Translations under genes and position numbers: made by a program
Source: Burkholderia ambifaria
GTDB lineage: Bacteria > Pseudomonadota > Gammaproteobacteria > Burkholderiales > Burkholderiaceae
Reading direction: 5' to 3'
Assembly (NCBI RefSeq): GCF_001443045.1
Contig: NZ_LKPJ01000013.1
Span: forward strand, 62,001 to 126,000
DNA: 64,000 nt
Notes under the pieces: model-generated
The model's input: only the letters and a program-made list of their open reading frames with translations
Database searches by the model: none
Told to the model about the DNA's origin: nothing
Part shown: positions 6,687 to 15,111 of the stretch, one piece after another
How the letters are laid out: every line of letters begins with the position of its first letter
Position numbering within the stretch: position 1 is the first letter of the stretch

Positions 6687-8983
6687 GCTATGTCGTCGCG
6701 GTGCGAGCGATGTGCGAGTTCACCGCGCGACGCGGCGATCTCGACCTGCGCTTCACGCCCGCGCCGACCGCGCTCGAAGGCATTGCCGGTCACGGTGCCG
6801 TCACGTCGAAGCGCGGCGCGCGCTACGAGACCGAGATCGCGCTGGCGGGCACCTGGGGCACGCTCACCGTGCGCGGGCGCGCGGACGGCTACGACCCGGT
6901 CGCGAACCGGCTCGAGGAGATCAAGACCTATCGCGGCAGCCTCGATGCGATGCCGGCCAATCACCGCGCGCTGCACTGGGCGCAGGCGAAGGTCTATGCG
7001 CACCTGATGTGCGACGCCCGCGACCTCGCGGAAATCGACGTCGCGCTCGTGTATTTCGACATCGTGTCCGAGCGCGAGACCGTGCTGACGGAAACGCTGA
7101 GCGCAAGCGTGCTCGCCGCGTTCTTCGCCGAGCAGTGCGCGTGCTTCGTCGGCTGGGCCGAGCGCGAGACCGCGCATCGCGCGGCCCGCGATGCGGCGCT
7201 GCGCGCGCTGACGTTTCCGCACGGGCAATTCCGCAGCGGTCAGCGCGAGCTGGCGGTGTCGGTCTATCGAGCGGCGCGCGACGAACGCTGCCTGATCGCG
7301 CAGGCGCCGACCGGCATCGGCAAGACGCTCGGCACGGTATTTCCGCTGCTGAAGGCGTGCGGCGAGGGCGAGCTCGATCACGTGTTCTTCCTGACCGCGA
7401 AGACGCCCGGCCGCGCGCTCGCGCTCGAGGCGGCCACGACGCTCGGCGCCGGTACGCCGGCGCTGCCGCTGCGCGTGCTGGAGCTCGTCGCGCGCGACAA
7501 GGCGTGCGAGCATCCGGACCGCGCGTGCCACGGCGAATCGTGTCCGCTCGCGCAAGGTTTCTACGACCGGTTGCCGGCCGCGCGAGACGCGGCGATCGGG
7601 GCGGGGCTGCTCGATCGCGATACCGTGCGCGAGACCGCACTCGCGCACGACATCTGTCCGTACTACCTCGCGCAGGAACTGGCGCGCTGGACCGACATGG
7701 TGATCGGCGACTACAACTACTACTACGACGGCAGCGCGATGCTGCACACGCTCGCGCAGCAGAACCAGTGGCGCGTCGGCGTGCTCGTCGACGAAGCGCA
7801 CAACCTGCTCGATCGCGCACGCAAGATGTACAGCGCGTCGCTCGACCCGTTCGCGTTCGCGGCTGCGCGCGAGGCAGCACCGGCGGCACTGCGCAAGGCA
7901 TTCGACCGGCTCGCGCGTGCGTGGGGGACGGTGAATCGCGCACAGGCCGAGCGCTACGCGGCGTACCCGGAGATTCCTGGCCCGATCGTGTCGGCCGTGC
8001 AGAACCTTGTCGCGGCGATCGGCGAGCATCTGACCGATGCGCCGCGCGCGAACGGCGATGCGCTGCTGCGCTTTCATTTCGAGGCGATCCAGTTCGGTGT
8101 GCTCGCCGATGCGTTCGACGGTGCGTCGATCTTCGACGCGACGCTGCACGGCGAGCCGCTGCCACGCGAGTCGGAGCTCGACGGGGGCGCGCCGACCGGG
8201 CGCCGACGCCGCATCCAGTCGACGCTGTGCGTGCGCAACGTGATCCCGGCCGGCTTTCTCGCGCCGCGCTACGAAGCCGCACGCGCGACCGTGCTGTTTT
8301 CCGGCACGCTCAGCCCGTTTCATTTCTATCGCGACACGCTCGGGCTGCCGGCCGACACGGGCTGGCTCGACGTCGACGGGCCGTTTCGCGCCGAGCAACT
8401 GACCGTGCGCGTCGCGAGCCACGTGTCGACGCGCTGGCGCGATCGCGACCGTTCGCTCGAACCGATCGTGGACCTGATCGCCGCGCAGTATGCGACGCGG
8501 CCCGGCAACTACCTCGGCTTTCTCAGCAGCTTCGACTATCTCGGGCGCGTCGTCGCGCTGATGCAGACGCGCCATCCGGACGTACCCGTGTGGGCCCAGG
8601 CGCCCGGCATGGCCGAAAGCGAGCGCGACGCGTTTCTCGCGCGCTTCGACGCGGGCGGGCGCGGTGTCGGCTTCGCGGTGCTCGGCGGTGCGTTCTCGGA
8701 AGGCGTGGATCTCGTCGGCGAACGGCTGATCGGCGCGTTCATCGCGACGCTCGGGCTGCCGCAAGTCAACGACGTCAACGAACAGATGCGGCGCGCGATG
8801 GATGCGCGCTTCGGCAACGGGTACGACTACATGTATCTGTACCCGGGCTTGCAGAAGGTCGTGCAGGCTGCCGGGCGCGTGATCCGCACCGAGCACGACG
8901 AGGGCGTCGTGCATCTGATCGACGATCGTTACCGAAGGCGGGAGGTGCGCGATCTGCTGCCACGGTGGTGGCGGATCGGGTGA
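6683..8983 (+). CDS. XPD/DinG-type Fe-S DNA helicase with N-terminal PD-(D/E)XK-like region
   Basis: The product has 766 residues. Residues 1-170 contain ETEIALAGTWGTLTVRGRAD and EEIKTYRG, a PD-(D/E)XK-like arrangement (D...ExK). Superfamily 2 motifs follow: Walker A APTGIGKT with Lys214, four cysteines at about 275-335 (CEHPDRACHGESC and DICPYY) that would hold a 4Fe-4S cluster, DEAH at 370-373, and a late QAAGRVIRTEHDEG motif VI. It is a 5'-3' helicase of the DinG/XPD/CrfC type. The 4-bp overlap with the VRR-NUC gene and the shared LexA box make a two-gene SOS repair operon. A convergent IclR gene lies 39 bp downstream. Confidence 0.88.
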   Translation: MSYVVAVRAMCEFTARRGDLDLRFTPAPTALEGIAGHGAVTSKRGARYETEIALAGTWGTLTVRGRADGYDPVANRLEEIKTYRGSLDAMPANHRALHWAQAKVYAHLMCDARDLAEIDVALVYFDIVSERETVLTETLSASVLAAFFAEQCACFVGWAERETAHRAARDAALRALTFPHGQFRSGQRELAVSVYRAARDERCLIAQAPTGIGKTLGTVFPLLKACGEGELDHVFFLTAKTPGRALALEAATTLGAGTPALPLRVLELVARDKACEHPDRACHGESCPLAQGFYDRLPAARDAAIGAGLLDRDTVRETALAHDICPYYLAQELARWTDMVIGDYNYYYDGSAMLHTLAQQNQWRVGVLVDEAHNLLDRARKMYSASLDPFAFAAAREAAPAALRKAFDRLARAWGTVNRAQAERYAAYPEIPGPIVSAVQNLVAAIGEHLTDAPRANGDALLRFHFEAIQFGVLADAFDGASIFDATLHGEPLPRESELDGGAPTGRRRRIQSTLCVRNVIPAGFLAPRYEAARATVLFSGTLSPFHFYRDTLGLPADTGWLDVDGPFRAEQLTVRVASHVSTRWRDRDRSLEPIVDLIAAQYATRPGNYLGFLSSFDYLGRVVALMQTRHPDVPVWAQAPGMAESERDAFLARFDAGGRGVGFAVLGGAFSEGVDLVGERLIGAFIATLGLPQVNDVNEQMRRAMDARFGNGYDYMYLYPGLQKVVQAAGRVIRTEHDEGVVHLIDDRYRRREVRDLLPRWWRIG

Positions 8984-9022
8984 CCGTCAGGGGGCGTACC
9001 GCGTACGCGCTTGCCCGAATCC

Positions 9023-9793
9023 CTACAGCACGTTGAGCATCGCGAGCGCGGTTTCCTGCAGATGCGGCAGCACGCGCCGCACGGCCGCGTCCGTCGATTC
9101 CGCGCCGATCGGCATGTTCGTGCTCAGCGCGGCGACGACTTCGCCGTGACGGTTCTTCAGCGGCACCGCGATGCCGCGCACGCCGACCTGCAGTTGCTGC
9201 TCGATCACGGCGAAGCCCGCGTCGCGCGCGTGGTCGACCTGTTCGAGCAGGCGTGCCTTGTTGGTGATCGTGTTCGGCGTGAATGGCGCGAGTGCGGTAT
9301 CGGCGAGCCATGCGCGGACCGCCTCCCGATCCGGATGATGCGCGAGCAGCACGACGCCGGGTGACGTCAGCGGGGCCGGCACGCGCGCGCCGAGCACGAA
9401 GCCGGTCGTCATCACGCGCGACACGCCGTTGCGGGCGATGAACACGAGCTCCCAGCCGTCGAGCACGCTCACGTAGGCCGATTCGTTCAGCGATGCGCTC
9501 AGTTGCTGCAGATAGGGCTGGACCGTGCGCGGCAGGCGCGCCGAATCGAAGTACGACCAGCCGACCCGCAACACGCGCGGCGTGAGGCCGTACAGCTTGC
9601 CGTCGGTATACACGTAGCCGAGCGATTCCAGCGTCAGCAGGTAGCGCCGCGCGGCCGTGCGCGTGAGCCCGGTGCGGGCGGCGGCCTGTGTCGGTGTCAT
9701 TCGCGCGTGCTGGCTGTCGAACGCCTCGAGGATCATCAGGCCTTTTTCAAGGCCGGCAATCCAGTCGCGTCGGTCGAGATCGGGCTTTTTCAT
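9023..9793 (-). CDS. IclR-family transcriptional regulator
   Basis: The product has 256 residues. An N-terminal winged helix covers about residues 12-70 (EKGLMILEAFDSQHARMTPT, then a TRTAARRYLLTLESLGYV recognition helix and wing). An IclR effector domain follows (LVFIARNGVSRVM, GVRGIAVPLKNRHGEVVAAL). It is close in style to PcaR/PobR/HmgR regulators of aromatic catabolism. I chose the ATG at 9793 because the frame upstream is unrelated to the family. No target gene is adjacent. A GCGATTATCG motif in its own upstream region recurs twice in the MFS-hpd promoter, which suggests it may control that locus. Confidence 0.85.
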   Translation of the reverse strand: MKKPDLDRRDWIAGLEKGLMILEAFDSQHARMTPTQAAARTGLTRTAARRYLLTLESLGYVYTDGKLYGLTPRVLRVGWSYFDSARLPRTVQPYLQQLSASLNESAYVSVLDGWELVFIARNGVSRVMTTGFVLGARVPAPLTSPGVVLLAHHPDREAVRAWLADTALAPFTPNTITNKARLLEQVDHARDAGFAVIEQQLQVGVRGIAVPLKNRHGEVVAALSTNMPIGAESTDAAVRRVLPHLQETALAMLNVL

Positions 9794-9848
9794 CGTCGAG
9801 GGGCGGTGGTGGCGTGTCAGGACGTGCGCGGTGTTCGCGCAGGAGTGG

Positions 9849-9858
9849 GCGATTATCG
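9849..9858. promoter_or_regulatory. GCGATTATCG motif upstream of the IclR gene
   Basis: GCGATTATCG lies 56 bp before the IclR start codon, where an autoregulatory operator would be expected. The same ten bases occur twice between the MFS and hpd genes (13723 and 13744). The shared motif is the evidence; assignment to IclR is inference. Confidence 0.35.
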
Positions 9859-9931
9859 CGCGAGTCGTGGAGGAAGACGAGTGCGCGATATCCGAACCGT
9901 CCATTCGGCTAGCTTGCTGATTCACATTGAA

Positions 9932-9955
9932 GATATACAATCTTTCACGTATATC
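9932..9955. promoter_or_regulatory. Inverted repeat operator of the toxin-antitoxin pair
   Basis: GATATAC-N10-GTATATC is a perfect 7-bp inverted repeat ending 13 bp before the antitoxin ATG. AbrB/MazE-type antitoxins normally bind such palindromes over their own promoter, alone or with the toxin. The ribosome site GGAGG follows directly. Confidence 0.55.
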
Positions 9956-9968
9956 CATGGAGGCTCAT

Positions 9969-10202
9969 ATGCAGGTTGCAAAGTGGGGCAATAGCCTGGC
10001 GGTTCGCCTTCCGGCCAGTGTGGTCGACGCACTGGAGCTCCGCGAAGGGGACGATATCGAAATCGTGGTCGACAGCCCTCGGGTCTTCGCGGTAAGTCGC
10101 AAGCCCAGGCCCGACGAGCTTCTGCAGCGGTTGAGGCATTTCAGGGGCAAGTTGCCCGCCGATTTCAAGTTCAGCCGGGACGATGCGAATGAGCAGGATT
10201 GA
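9969..10202 (+). CDS. AbrB/MazE-type antitoxin
   Basis: The 77 residues begin with the swapped-hairpin AbrB fold: MQVAKWGNSLAVRLPASVVD, then LELREGDDIEIVVD. The C-terminal tail (RHFRGKLPADFKF) would wrap around and block the toxin. It is the first gene of a two-gene unit; the toxin frame begins inside its last codons (14-bp overlap). The ATG at 9969 is preceded by GGAGG and keeps the standard domain start. The AbrB plus PIN combination corresponds to a VapBC-like type II system. The operator at 9932-9955 suggests autorepression. Confidence 0.85.
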   Translation: MQVAKWGNSLAVRLPASVVDALELREGDDIEIVVDSPRVFAVSRKPRPDELLQRLRHFRGKLPADFKFSRDDANEQD

Positions 10203-10602
10203 GTTCGAGAAATCGTTCGTCGACAGCAATGTCGTGCTTTATCTGCTGTCCGGGGACGAAACCAAGGCAAACCGTGCGGAAGCGTTGTTCCTTCGGCGGC
10301 CGACCATCAGCGTTCAGGTATTGAATGAAGTCGCCAGCGTTTGCCACCGGAAATTGCGGATGCCGTGGCGTGAGGTGGGGAAGTTTCTGGAGCCGATCAG
10401 GAGTTTGTGCCATATCGTGCCGATCACTGTCGATACGCACGACCTCGCGCGACGGTTGGCGGAGTGGCATCGCTTGTCTTTCTACGACGCGTGCATCGTG
10501 GCAACTGCTTCGATCGAGGGGTGTGAATACCTGTACACCGAAGACATGCATGACGGCTTGCGAGTACAAGGCGGCCCGGTGTTGCGAAATCCGTTTGCCT
10601 GA
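10189..10602 (+). CDS. PIN-domain toxin (VapC-like ribonuclease)
   Basis: The product is about 137 residues and a complete PIN domain. The first acidic residue is in FVDSNVVLYLLS. A mid-domain Glu lies in QVLNEVASVC, and late acids lie in LSFYDACIVATA and YLYTEDMHDG. These four positions bind Mg/Mn in VapC-type RNases, which cleave tRNA or rRNA. An ATG at 10183 in the same frame is also possible; 10189 has better spacing from GGGA. Overlap with the antitoxin implies coupled translation. Confidence 0.85.
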   Translation: MSRIEFEKSFVDSNVVLYLLSGDETKANRAEALFLRRPTISVQVLNEVASVCHRKLRMPWREVGKFLEPIRSLCHIVPITVDTHDLARRLAEWHRLSFYDACIVATASIEGCEYLYTEDMHDGLRVQGGPVLRNPFA

Positions 10603-10770
10603 ACGCTGACGGTTTCTGGTCCGCTGGCGGGGACGCATGACGATGGGCGAACGCGACGGCCACCGATGGCTGAAGAGGGTCTTCCGGCGTATCGATGCCA
10701 CCGGTCGAATGTGAAAAGCGGGACAGTCGGGTGCGGCGCGCGCGTTACGCTCGCCGCATCCCGATTGCCG

Positions 10771-12072
10771 TTACTCGCTGCTCGTCCACTCGACGTTCGC
10801 GCCGACCGAACGGAGGTTTTCGACGAAATGCGGGTGCGCGCGGCGGATCGGCAGCGCATTCATGATTTCCGAGCGGCCTTCGATGCTCGCGGCCACCATC
10901 AGCAGCGCGATCGCGACGCGGATGATGTACGGGCTCTCGACGCGCGCAGGTGTCAGTTGCAGCCCGCCGAACGTGATCAGCCGGTGCGGATCGGACAGCA
11001 GCACGTGCGCGCCGAACTTCGACAGTTCGCCGGACCAGCCGAGCGCGCCGTCGTAGACCTTGTTCCAGAACATCGCGCTGCCTTCCGCGCGCACGCCGAG
11101 CGCGATGAAGATCGGCAGCAGGTCGACCGGCAGGTACGGCCACGGCGCGGCTTCGACCTTGGTCAGGATGTTCTGCGTGAACGGCCGACGCACGCGCAGC
11201 GGGCCGTCGCGTTCCGCGCGGGACCAGCCGTCACGGTGTGTAACGTTCACGCCGAACTTCGCGAACGTGCGGTCGATCAGCGGGAAATGCTCCGGCGACG
11301 AGTTGCGGACCGTGATATCGCCGCCCGTGATTGCACCGAGTGCGAGGAACGTCGCGATTTCGTGGAAATCCTCGGCGAAGCGGAATTCTCCGCCGCCAAG
11401 CTTGCCGCCGCCCGTCACGCACAGGCGCGACGTGCCGATGCCCTCGATCGCGACGCCGATCATCGCGAGGAACTGGCAGAACTCCTGCACGTGCGGCTCG
11501 GACGCCGCATTCATCAGCGTCGACGTGCCGCTTGCCGCCGTCGCGCACAGCGCGAAGTTTTCGGTGGTCGTCACCGACGCGTAGTCGAGCCAGTGATCGT
11601 TGGCCGTCAGCGGGCCGTCGGCACGAACGATCAGCGAATCGGGCGTGCGCTCGATATGCGCGCCGAAGCGCTCGAACACTTCGACGTGCGGATCGATTTC
11701 GCGCACGCCGAGCGTGCAACCCTTCACGTCGTTCTCGAGGCGTGCGACGCCGAAGCGCGCGAGCAGCGGCGGAATCAGCATGATCGACGAGCGCATCGCC
11801 TCGGGCAGGCGGTGGACGGCCGGGTCGAACGCCGTGTTGCGATGGTGGAGCTCGAGGATGCCTGTCGTGAAATCGACCGACACGTCGCTGCCGAGCGTGC
11901 GGAAGATGTCGAGGATCTTGCGCACGTCGGTGATGTCCGGCACGCCGACGAGGCGCAGCGGCCGATCGGTCAACAGGGTGGCGCACAGAATCGGCAGGAC
12001 GGCGTTCTTGTTCGCTGACGGCTTGATGTCCCCGCGCAGCGGGTTGCCGCCGTGGACGATGAGATTCGACAT
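10771..12072 (-). CDS. murA: MurA-type UDP-GlcNAc enolpyruvyl transferase (paralogue)
   Basis: The product has 433 residues and resembles EPSP synthase/MurA throughout. The substrate-binding KPSANKNAVLP (Lys22, Asn23) is present, and the loop VKGCTLGVREID carries Cys119, equivalent to the PEP-reacting cysteine of E. coli MurA (GGCxIG). MurA transfers enolpyruvate from PEP to UDP-GlcNAc, the first committed step of peptidoglycan synthesis. The housekeeping murA of betaproteobacteria normally sits beside his genes. This copy stands alone between a TA pair and an MFS gene, so it is probably a second copy. The loop differs from the usual LPGGCAIGARPVD, so substrate preference is uncertain. Confidence 0.8.
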   Translation of the reverse strand: MSNLIVHGGNPLRGDIKPSANKNAVLPILCATLLTDRPLRLVGVPDITDVRKILDIFRTLGSDVSVDFTTGILELHHRNTAFDPAVHRLPEAMRSSIMLIPPLLARFGVARLENDVKGCTLGVREIDPHVEVFERFGAHIERTPDSLIVRADGPLTANDHWLDYASVTTTENFALCATAASGTSTLMNAASEPHVQEFCQFLAMIGVAIEGIGTSRLCVTGGGKLGGGEFRFAEDFHEIATFLALGAITGGDITVRNSSPEHFPLIDRTFAKFGVNVTHRDGWSRAERDGPLRVRRPFTQNILTKVEAAPWPYLPVDLLPIFIALGVRAEGSAMFWNKVYDGALGWSGELSKFGAHVLLSDPHRLITFGGLQLTPARVESPYIIRVAIALLMVAASIEGRSEIMNALPIRRAHPHFVENLRSVGANVEWTSSE

Positions 12073-12243
12073 GATATGGGGGCGTATCGGTGACTGACGT
12101 AGGCCCATATGATGCCATTGGTCGGCGGGCGGCGTGGAATGTTCAGAGGGGAAAATGGGCTTCCGCGCGCGGGATTGACCGTGTTTGACGTTGGGTGGAG
12201 GCGGGGCCTGACCGGCTGGCCGGGGATGGCAGCCGGTGCGGAA

Positions 12244-12271
12244 ATGGCCGGCCGCGTATCGGGCCGGCCAT
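12244..12271 (-). terminator. Hairpin terminator of the MFS gene
   Basis: ATGGCCGGCC and GGCCGGCCAT make a perfect 10-bp stem with an 8-base loop, starting 13 bp past the transporter stop codon. The T-tract is weak (only TT), so termination may need help from Rho. Confidence 0.5.
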
Positions 12272-12283
12272 CCGGTCATTCCC

Positions 12284-13591
12284 TCACTGCGCCGCCCGCA
12301 TCCGCGCGGCGACCACCAGCGAGATCAGGCAGCCCACCGCGAGATAACCGGCGACGAGGTGCCACGAACCGCCGGCCAGACTGACCAGCGCCACCGCGAT
12401 GAACGGCGTGAACCCGCCGCCGACCACGCTCGCGAACTGATAACCGACGCCCGCGCCGCTATAGCGGTATTCCGCGCCGAACAGCTCGGTGAAGAGCGGC
12501 TGCTGGACACTCACGACCATGTCGTGCGCGGCGTTGGCCAACAGGATCGAGAACACCACGATCCACGCGATCGAACGTGCCTCCAGCGCGACGAAGAACG
12601 GCACCGCCGACGCGAGACCGATCAGCGCGCCGATCAGGTAGATGCGGCGCAGGCCGAAGCGGTCCGCCATCCAGGCGAAGCACGGGATCGTCACGCAGCT
12701 CACCGCACCGACCAGCAGGCCGATGTTCAGGAACAGGTCACGCGACATGCCGAGATTCGACGTCGAATAGCTGAGCGCGAATGCCGTGACGATATACATC
12801 GTGAACAGTTCGGCGAGCCGCAGCGCGACGATCAGCAGGAATGCCTTCGGATGGCGCGTCAGCGCCTCGAGCACCGGCAGGCGCAGCTTGCGGTTGCCGT
12901 GTTCGACCTTCTCGACGAACTCCTGCGACTCGTCCATGCTCTTGCGGACCCACAGTCCGATCAGCACCAGCACGATGCTGAACACGAACGGCAGGCGCCA
13001 GCCCCACGACTTGAACGCGGCCTCGCCGAGCGTATGGCTCAGGATCGACACGATGCCCGTCGCGAGCACGAGCCCGACGCCATAGCCGACCTGCACGCCG
13101 CTGCTGTAGAACGCCTTCTTGTGCTTCGGCGCGCTTTCGACTGCCATCAGCGCCGCGCCGCCCCATTCGCCGCCGACCGCGAAGCCCTGGATCGCACGCA
13201 TCAGCACCAGCAGCACGGGCGCCCACCAGCCGATCGTCGCAAAGCTCGGCAGCAGGCCGATCGCGACGGTCGACAGCCCCATCAGCATCACGGTCAGCAC
13301 GAGCATCCGCTTGCGGCCGAGCCGGTCGCCGTAATGGCCGAACACGACGCCGCCGAGCGGGCGGAACAGGAAGCCGACGCCGAAGGTCGCGAATGCAGCG
13401 AGCGTGCCCATCGTCGGGCTGATCTTCGGGAAGAACTCGGAATTGAATACGAGCGCGGCGACGATCCCGTACAGCAGGAAGTCGTACCAGTCGACGACGG
13501 CGCCGACAAAGCTGCCGATCGCGGCCTTGCGGGCCTGGCTGCGCGCGCGGGCGCCGGCGGCGGCGTCGAGGGTGTCGAAGGTTGGGGTCAT
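12284..13591 (-). CDS. MHS-type metabolite:H+ symporter (MFS)
   Basis: The product has 435 residues with twelve predicted membrane helices. The MFS signature GHYGDRLGRKRMLV lies between TM2 and TM3, and the RAIQGFAVGGEWGGA motif of TM4 is typical of the metabolite:H+ symporter branch (ShiA, ProP, KgtP, PcaT). The substrate is a small organic acid, most likely aromatic, shikimate-like or a dicarboxylate; the sequence does not decide. It is divergent from hpd with a 357-bp control region carrying a repeated motif, which hints at aromatic amino acid or quinate/shikimate catabolism. The ATG at 13591 is chosen because the family starts a few residues before the first helix. Confidence 0.85.
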   Translation of the reverse strand: MTPTFDTLDAAAGARARSQARKAAIGSFVGAVVDWYDFLLYGIVAALVFNSEFFPKISPTMGTLAAFATFGVGFLFRPLGGVVFGHYGDRLGRKRMLVLTVMLMGLSTVAIGLLPSFATIGWWAPVLLVLMRAIQGFAVGGEWGGAALMAVESAPKHKKAFYSSGVQVGYGVGLVLATGIVSILSHTLGEAAFKSWGWRLPFVFSIVLVLIGLWVRKSMDESQEFVEKVEHGNRKLRLPVLEALTRHPKAFLLIVALRLAELFTMYIVTAFALSYSTSNLGMSRDLFLNIGLLVGAVSCVTIPCFAWMADRFGLRRIYLIGALIGLASAVPFFVALEARSIAWIVVFSILLANAAHDMVVSVQQPLFTELFGAEYRYSGAGVGYQFASVVGGGFTPFIAVALVSLAGGSWHLVAGYLAVGCLISLVVAARMRAAQ

Positions 13592-13722
13592 GGCGAAGTC
13601 TCCTGGCACGGCGCATCGTGGAATCGCGGCGGCGCCGCGTCCGATGCTGCATTGAAGTCGAAGGGTGAACGGAGAATAGGGCGCGCGCTCCGTCACGGCA
13701 ATTGGCCGATCGGTCAAATTGC

Positions 13723-13760
13723 GCGATTATCGTTCGATTGTGTGCGATTATCGAACGATT
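13723..13760. promoter_or_regulatory. Duplicated operator-like motif between MFS and hpd
   Basis: GCGATTATCGTTCGATT at 13723-13739 and GCGATTATCGAACGATT at 13744-13760 are the same 17-mer except for two bases, 21 bp apart (two helical turns). Such phasing suits a dimer-of-dimers regulator. They sit about 130 bp upstream of the MFS start and 190 bp upstream of hpd. The core GCGATTATCG also lies in front of the IclR gene. Confidence 0.5.
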
Positions 13761-13948
13761 TTCGGGTTTGCACTAGGCGATGGACGAATATCCCGTTCGG
13801 TCAGGGTGTGCCGCCGTGAACGATCTGGTTAAAATCGGGACCATCAAAACCGCACCCGAATCGGGCGGATGTCCGGCCGTCACCTCGGCCGGGCGTGCCG
13901 CACGCGCCGGGCGTCATCCCCATCGACCGCATGCCTCCGGAGACTGGA

Positions 13949-15076
13949 ATGCCCGGCAATTCCCACCCCCTGTCCAGCGATACGCCGCCCGTTGCCGATC
14001 CGGCCGCCAATCCGCTCGGGATGGCCGGACTCGAATTCGTCGAGTTCGCGGCGCCGGTGCCGAGCGCGCTCGCGCAACGCTTCGAGCAGCTCGGGTTCAA
14101 GGCGATTGCGCGCCATGTCAGCAAGAACGTCACGCTGTACCGGCAAGGACAGATGCAGTTCCTGATCAACGCCGAACCCGATTCGTTCGCTGCGCGCTAT
14201 GCGGAGGAATACGGGATGGGCGTCTGTGCGATCGGGCTGCGCGTGGCCAGCGCGCGGCGCGCGTTCGAGCGGGCAATCGAACTCGGCGCGTGGGCGTTCG
14301 AGGGCGAGCGGATCGGGGTCGGCGAACTGAAGATTCCCGCGATCCAGGGGATCGGCGATTCGCACCTCTATTTCGTCGACCGCTGGCGCGGGCGGGACGG
14401 TCAGCGCGGCGGCGTCGGCGACATCTCGATCTTCGACATCGATTTCCGGCCGATCGACATCTCGACCGCGCATACCGATCTCGATTGCGCGGGCACGGGC
14501 CTGCAGCAGGTCGACCACTTCACGCAGACGGTCGGCGCGGGGCGCATGCGCGAGTGGCTCGACTTCTACCACGACCTGCTGCACTTCCGCGAAATCCACG
14601 AAATCGACGCGCACTGGCATGTGTCGGAAGATTCGCGCGTGATGGTGTCACCGTGCGGCGCGGTGCGGATTCCGGTCTATGAGGAAGGCACGCGGCGCAC
14701 CGAACTCATGCATGCGTATTTGCCGGACCATCCGGGCGAAGGCGTCCAGCACGTCGCACTGGCGACCGACGACATCCTGGCGAGCGTCGATGCGCTGCGC
14801 GCGAACAGCGTCGAATTCATCGAGCCGCCGGCGCGCTATTACGACGAAGTCGATGCGCGGCTGCCGGGGCACGGCGTCGATCTCGATGCGCTGCGCCACC
14901 GCGCGGTGCTGATCGACGGCGAAATCGGCAGCGACGGCGTGCCGCGCCTGTTCTTCCAGACCTTCGTCAAGCGCCGGCCCGGCGAGATCTTCTTCGAGAT
15001 CGTGCAGCGGCAGGGACACCACGGATTCGGCGAAGGGAACCTCGCGGCGCTGGCCCGCGCGCGCGACGCAGGCTGA
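13949..15076 (+). CDS. hpd: 4-hydroxyphenylpyruvate dioxygenase
   Basis: The product has 375 residues and converts 4-hydroxyphenylpyruvate to homogentisate in tyrosine catabolism. The Fe(II) facial triad is visible: His190 in QQVDHFTQ, His268 in GVQHVALATDD and Glu350 in FFEIVQRQGHHGFGEGN. The N-terminal vicinal-oxygen-chelate half is also typical (GLEFVEFAAPVP, FLINAEPDSFA). It is about the normal bacterial length. The ATG at 13949 has a GGAGA ribosome site and leaves a short family-like leader. Homogentisate dioxygenase is not in the window. The divergent transporter may bring in a related aromatic acid. Confidence 0.92.
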   Translation: MPGNSHPLSSDTPPVADPAANPLGMAGLEFVEFAAPVPSALAQRFEQLGFKAIARHVSKNVTLYRQGQMQFLINAEPDSFAARYAEEYGMGVCAIGLRVASARRAFERAIELGAWAFEGERIGVGELKIPAIQGIGDSHLYFVDRWRGRDGQRGGVGDISIFDIDFRPIDISTAHTDLDCAGTGLQQVDHFTQTVGAGRMREWLDFYHDLLHFREIHEIDAHWHVSEDSRVMVSPCGAVRIPVYEEGTRRTELMHAYLPDHPGEGVQHVALATDDILASVDALRANSVEFIEPPARYYDEVDARLPGHGVDLDALRHRAVLIDGEIGSDGVPRLFFQTFVKRRPGEIFFEIVQRQGHHGFGEGNLAALARARDAG

Positions 15077-15111
15077 GCGGCAGCGGCCACGGAATCAGCG
15101 GCCGCCTGACT

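Noticed and set aside
6524..8914. 796-codon minus-strand open frame
   Set aside because: It is antisense to the helicase gene and shows no family motif.
12236..13819. 527-codon plus-strand open frame
   Set aside because: It is antisense to the MHS-type transporter; charged repeats arise from complement of membrane-helix codons.
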